A program made the position numbers and the translations under genes. From Candidatus Fermentithermobacillaceae bacterium UBA3907 (GTDB taxonomy: Bacteria > Bacillota > Sulfobacillia > Fermentithermobacillales > Fermentithermobacillaceae), in assembly GCA_002391545.1 (NCBI GenBank), contig DGFF01000024.1, positions 35,973 through 45,151 of the forward strand: a DNA stretch of 9,179 nt. The letters are read 5' to 3'. Each line of letters begins with the position of its first letter. The first letter of the stretch is position 1. The notes beneath the pieces were generated by a model. It saw only the letters and a program-made list of their open reading frames with translations, searched no databases and was not told the DNA's origin. Shown here piece after piece: positions 7,466-9,179 of the stretch.

Positions 7466-7798
7466 CAAACTGGCGAAAAGGAAGATTTTTCTCTGGTTTT
7501 TACAAAGCAAATGTCGGCTCTTTATAACCCGGCAGCGTATAAAGGAACGGATGTTATTCTGGCTATGGATTATTCGGATATCGGAAAGCGTTATCGCATT
7601 ATCTTGGGAAAAACGGAGAGCCGTGTTCTTGAACAGTTTACAGAAAAACCTACAACAGTAATTTATACGCCGTTTAGTGTATGGCAATCTATTGCAGCCA
7701 GAGAACTTAAGGGTACTGACGTTTTAATGAAGTACTTGTATTCTGTCGAAATCGGTTCCCTTACGTTACCCATTGGTCGTACTGTTGAGAATGGATAG
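7466..7798 (+). pseudogene. detached C-terminal domain of the flavoprotein (SCP2-like)
   Basis: This stretch is in the same frame as 6764-7462, directly after the TAA at 7463. It reads QTGEKEDFSLVFTKQMSALY, then NPAAYKGTDVILAMDYSD and so on, down to VWQSIAARELKGTDVLMKYL, with no stop until 7796-7798. From memory, longer members of this flavoprotein group carry such a C-terminal extension after the flavin domain. The VWxSIAxGELKG...LMK..Y pattern resembles SCP2-like lipid-binding domains. An ATG at 7511 could restart translation but has no good Shine-Dalgarno site. The last residues (SLTLPIGRTVENG) do not match the SLMxxWDxYFG-like ending I would expect. A +2 shift near 7770 would restore HW, suggesting a small indel there. 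Family assignment is by recall, not search. Confidence 0.6.
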
Positions 7799-7949
7799 GT
7801 CAGATGAAAGGTACTATTTGCTAAAAACAGAGATAATGCGAGCCCGAAATCAGGTCTGGGATGCGGTTAATTCCTCAGCCCGAAATGTGGAGGATGCGTT
7901 AGCCCTCTTTGATAAAGCTGCACACAAGGGGAAAACACAATTCAACTAG
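7791..7949 (+). CDS. unrecognised 52-residue frame, possibly a gene remnant
   Basis: ATG at 7791 overlaps the end of the flavoprotein remnant and opens 52 codons in another frame. The product begins MDRSDERYYLLKTEIMRARN and ends in KAAHKGKTQFN before TAG at 7947. The composition looks protein-like: alternating charged and hydrophobic residues consistent with two helices, separated by SSARN. No Shine-Dalgarno site precedes the ATG, and the frame is open upstream to about 7731. It could be a fragment of a larger lost gene, or chance. I recognise no family. Confidence 0.25.
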   Translation: MDRSDERYYLLKTEIMRARNQVWDAVNSSARNVEDALALFDKAAHKGKTQFN

Positions 7950-8535
7950 TCTGGCGTAACATTTGGGTACAAAGAAGTTTTGTAAGTGAGTGACGACACG
8001 CCTTTGATCAGTATTTTTGAAAGAAATGCTTCTTTATTGTTTCTGTATTTATTTTGGAACATACAAGCACAAATCCCGTAAGGGCCTTTAAACGCAGGCA
8101 CATGCTAATAGATCTGACAAAAGCAGCGCAAAACCGTTTCAAAATGAGGAAGTGTACCTCTACTAGGACTATATGCGCTTCCGAGGGGATGTTCCTAGTT
8201 TTGGTTTGAGATGCAAAATGCTAATCTCAACCTAGCTGCCTTGATTGAGGTCTTGGAGACCGGGATCGTAAAACTATAAGGGTGTGCAACAAAGAATCGT
8301 AGGTCGCAAAATTTACCGACTTCGCAGGGGAAGGACTACTGCGCCCATATCCGACTCAAACAGCGGGCTTATGCTTTATGAACTGCCTGGCGGAGTCAGC
8401 TTTTCTGCTTCGGACTATAGCACCAGAAACAGCTAAAGAACTGTTAGGCTCCTTAGCCATCACTCAAAACATAGCGAAAACCTAGATACCATGTTCCAGA
8501 TGGCGATGCACCCCTCCTTGAAATCTCAATAGAGG
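7950..8535. other. gene-poor stretch with serial inverted repeats and a fragmentary minus-strand frame
   Basis: No convincing gene is present. From 8146 to 8458 there is a chain of short, non-overlapping inverted repeats: GAGG/CCTC (8146-8160), ACTAGGA/TCCTAGT (8162-8199), the 8203-8232 stem, GGTCT/AGACC (8249-8261), AGGTCG/CGACTT (8301-8322, one GU pair), CGCAG/CTGCG (8323-8343), AACAG/CTGTT (8428-8445) and GGCT/AGCC (8447-8458). On the minus strand, one frame from ATG 8460 to 8008 contains only three internal stops (8356, 8227, 8221), including a 70-codon open stretch at 8011-8220. On the plus strand a 36-codon frame starts at 8378 (MNCLAESAFLL...). These could be remains of a mobile or repeated element, or a structured RNA. 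I cannot decide which. Confidence 0.4.
8203..8232. repeat. strong inverted repeat, possible RNA hairpin
   Basis: GGTTTGAGAT (8203-8212) pairs with ATCTCAACC (8224-8232) apart from one bulged T. GCA/TGC continues the stem inward around AAA, leaving a TA bulge. It is the strongest stem in the gene-poor stretch. No T run follows on either strand, so it does not look like a terminator. Confidence 0.55.
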
Positions 8536-9179
8536 TCATTTTTTTGGAGGTTCCATGACAAGAACCCCTGAGCAATATGAGAACTTCTCGAATTCCATGT
8601 GATATTCTGACATCTGCTCTCTGAACTCATCGACGACGATGTAGTATTCATCTTCATCCCAAAGATCTGCGTCTTTTCCCATGGCATAGTTCATCTCTTC
8701 TAGGGTTTCGGTCATGACATCACCTATTACTATGATGCCTTCGGGGTCTAGACACTTTGCCATGTCAGAGATAAGGACTTTTTTCTCGCAAGGGGTCAGG
8801 TGGTGTATGGCGTAGTTGCACAGGACTGCGCTGTAGTCGTGGGTTTTTATGAAATCAGGCAGCCCTTTTGAAAAATCCCAGGTTATGAGAACCGCATCTG
8901 GGTTTGCTTGAGCCGCTTCGTTCAACATGTTTTGGGAAAAGTCTACACCAGTCACTGAGTACCCGTTTGCCATGAGCTTTCGGGCAAGTTTCCCTGTCCC
9001 TATACCCACATCTAGGAGCTTATGGCCCGGCACGCCTTCTAGGATCTCGCAAACCCGATCCATTATCTTTTCATATGCTGCAAATGGATAACGTTCTTCT
9101 TTATCACTCTCGCGCACATCTGAATCGTAGTTAGAAGACCAAGTGTCAAACCCGCTGGCGTCAAGGGTCTTTTTTTCTT
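8536..9179 (-). CDS. class I SAM-dependent methyltransferase, YrrT-like, N-terminus beyond window
   Basis: A cytoplasmic methyltransferase transferring a methyl group from S-adenosylmethionine to an unknown acceptor. Counting from the first full visible codon (9177): SAM-binding motif I LLDVGIGTGKLARKL at about 54-68, the acidic residue binding the ribose D79 in VTGVDFS, a motif IV-like segment AVLCNYAIHHL, and the post-motif strand GIIVIGDV. The stop is at 8536-8538. A GTG at 9115-9117 could be read as start, but the frame stays open to the window edge. The upstream residues FDTWSSNYDSDV fit the W..xYD motif at the beginning of YrrT-type enzymes, and no ATG, GTG or TTG is visible there, so the real start must lie outside. 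About 213 residues are visible, near full length. It is transcribed toward the gene-poor stretch, with no clear terminator seen. The acceptor substrate cannot be inferred. Confidence 0.88.
   Translation of the reverse strand, partial: EKKTLDASGFDTWSSNYDSDVRESDKEERYPFAAYEKIMDRVCEILEGVPGHKLLDVGIGTGKLARKLMANGYSVTGVDFSQNMLNEAAQANPDAVLITWDFSKGLPDFIKTHDYSAVLCNYAIHHLTPCEKKVLISDMAKCLDPEGIIVIGDVMTETLEEMNYAMGKDADLWDEDEYYIVVDEFREQMSEYHMEFEKFSYCSGVLVMEPPKK

Noticed and set aside
7243..7661. Overlapping frames at 7243-7527 and 7425-7661
   Set aside because: Both are alternative-frame readings of the flavoprotein gene, whose own frame carries the family motifs on both sides of the TAA.
8020..8035. AAAGAA/TTCTTT stem as a terminator for the PadR/flavoprotein unit
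   Set aside because: The stem is almost all A-T, has no proper T run directly after it, and would be very weak.
7950..8535. CRISPR array, tRNA or rRNA in the gene-poor stretch
   Set aside because: There are no regularly spaced direct repeats, no cloverleaf-like arrangement with TTCRA and no recognisable rRNA segment.

Overview
The window looks bacterial, most likely from a low-to-moderate GC Gram-positive lineage (Firmicutes) or a relative such as Synergistota. The signs are strong purine-rich Shine-Dalgarno sites, several GTG starts, a classical lipobox, and flavoprotein and regulator sequences of the type common in Clostridia. This placement is an inference from gene content; nothing here fixes the species.

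Layout. (1) Positions 1-6009 hold a complete oligopeptide/dipeptide ABC importer operon on the + strand: lipoprotein binding protein, two permeases and two ATPases (oppA-B-C-D-F). It has a candidate promoter and leader hairpin in front, a striking hairpin region between oppA and oppB, and a Rho-independent terminator after oppF. The binding protein captures peptide outside the membrane, OppB/OppC form the channel, and OppD/OppF hydrolyse ATP. Both ATPases carry the C-terminal cysteine set of the family. (2) Positions 6010-7949 hold a decayed two-gene unit, a PadR-type regulator and a flavodoxin-fold oxidoreductase. When reading continues past the first stop, the PadR gene ends in an ATGA overlap with the oxidoreductase start, so the two were once translationally coupled. 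The pair carries three in-frame nonsense codons, one of each kind (TAG, TGA, TAA), with no frameshift seen until the last few codons. A 52-codon unrecognised frame follows. (3) Positions 7950-8535 hold no convincing gene, but a run of small inverted repeats and a minus-strand frame with few stops, possibly a degraded or structured element. (4) Positions 8536-9179 hold, on the - strand, most of a class I SAM-dependent methyltransferase (YrrT-like) whose start lies beyond the right edge.

Working together: the five opp genes form one functional unit. The PadR/flavoprotein pair was probably a self-contained redox or detoxification cassette under its own regulator, acquired downstream of the opp terminator and now broken. 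The methyltransferase points the other way and looks unrelated. The most interesting items are the three in-frame stops in the overlapping pair, the alternative RNA pairings between oppA and oppB, and the unexplained structured stretch near 8146-8458.
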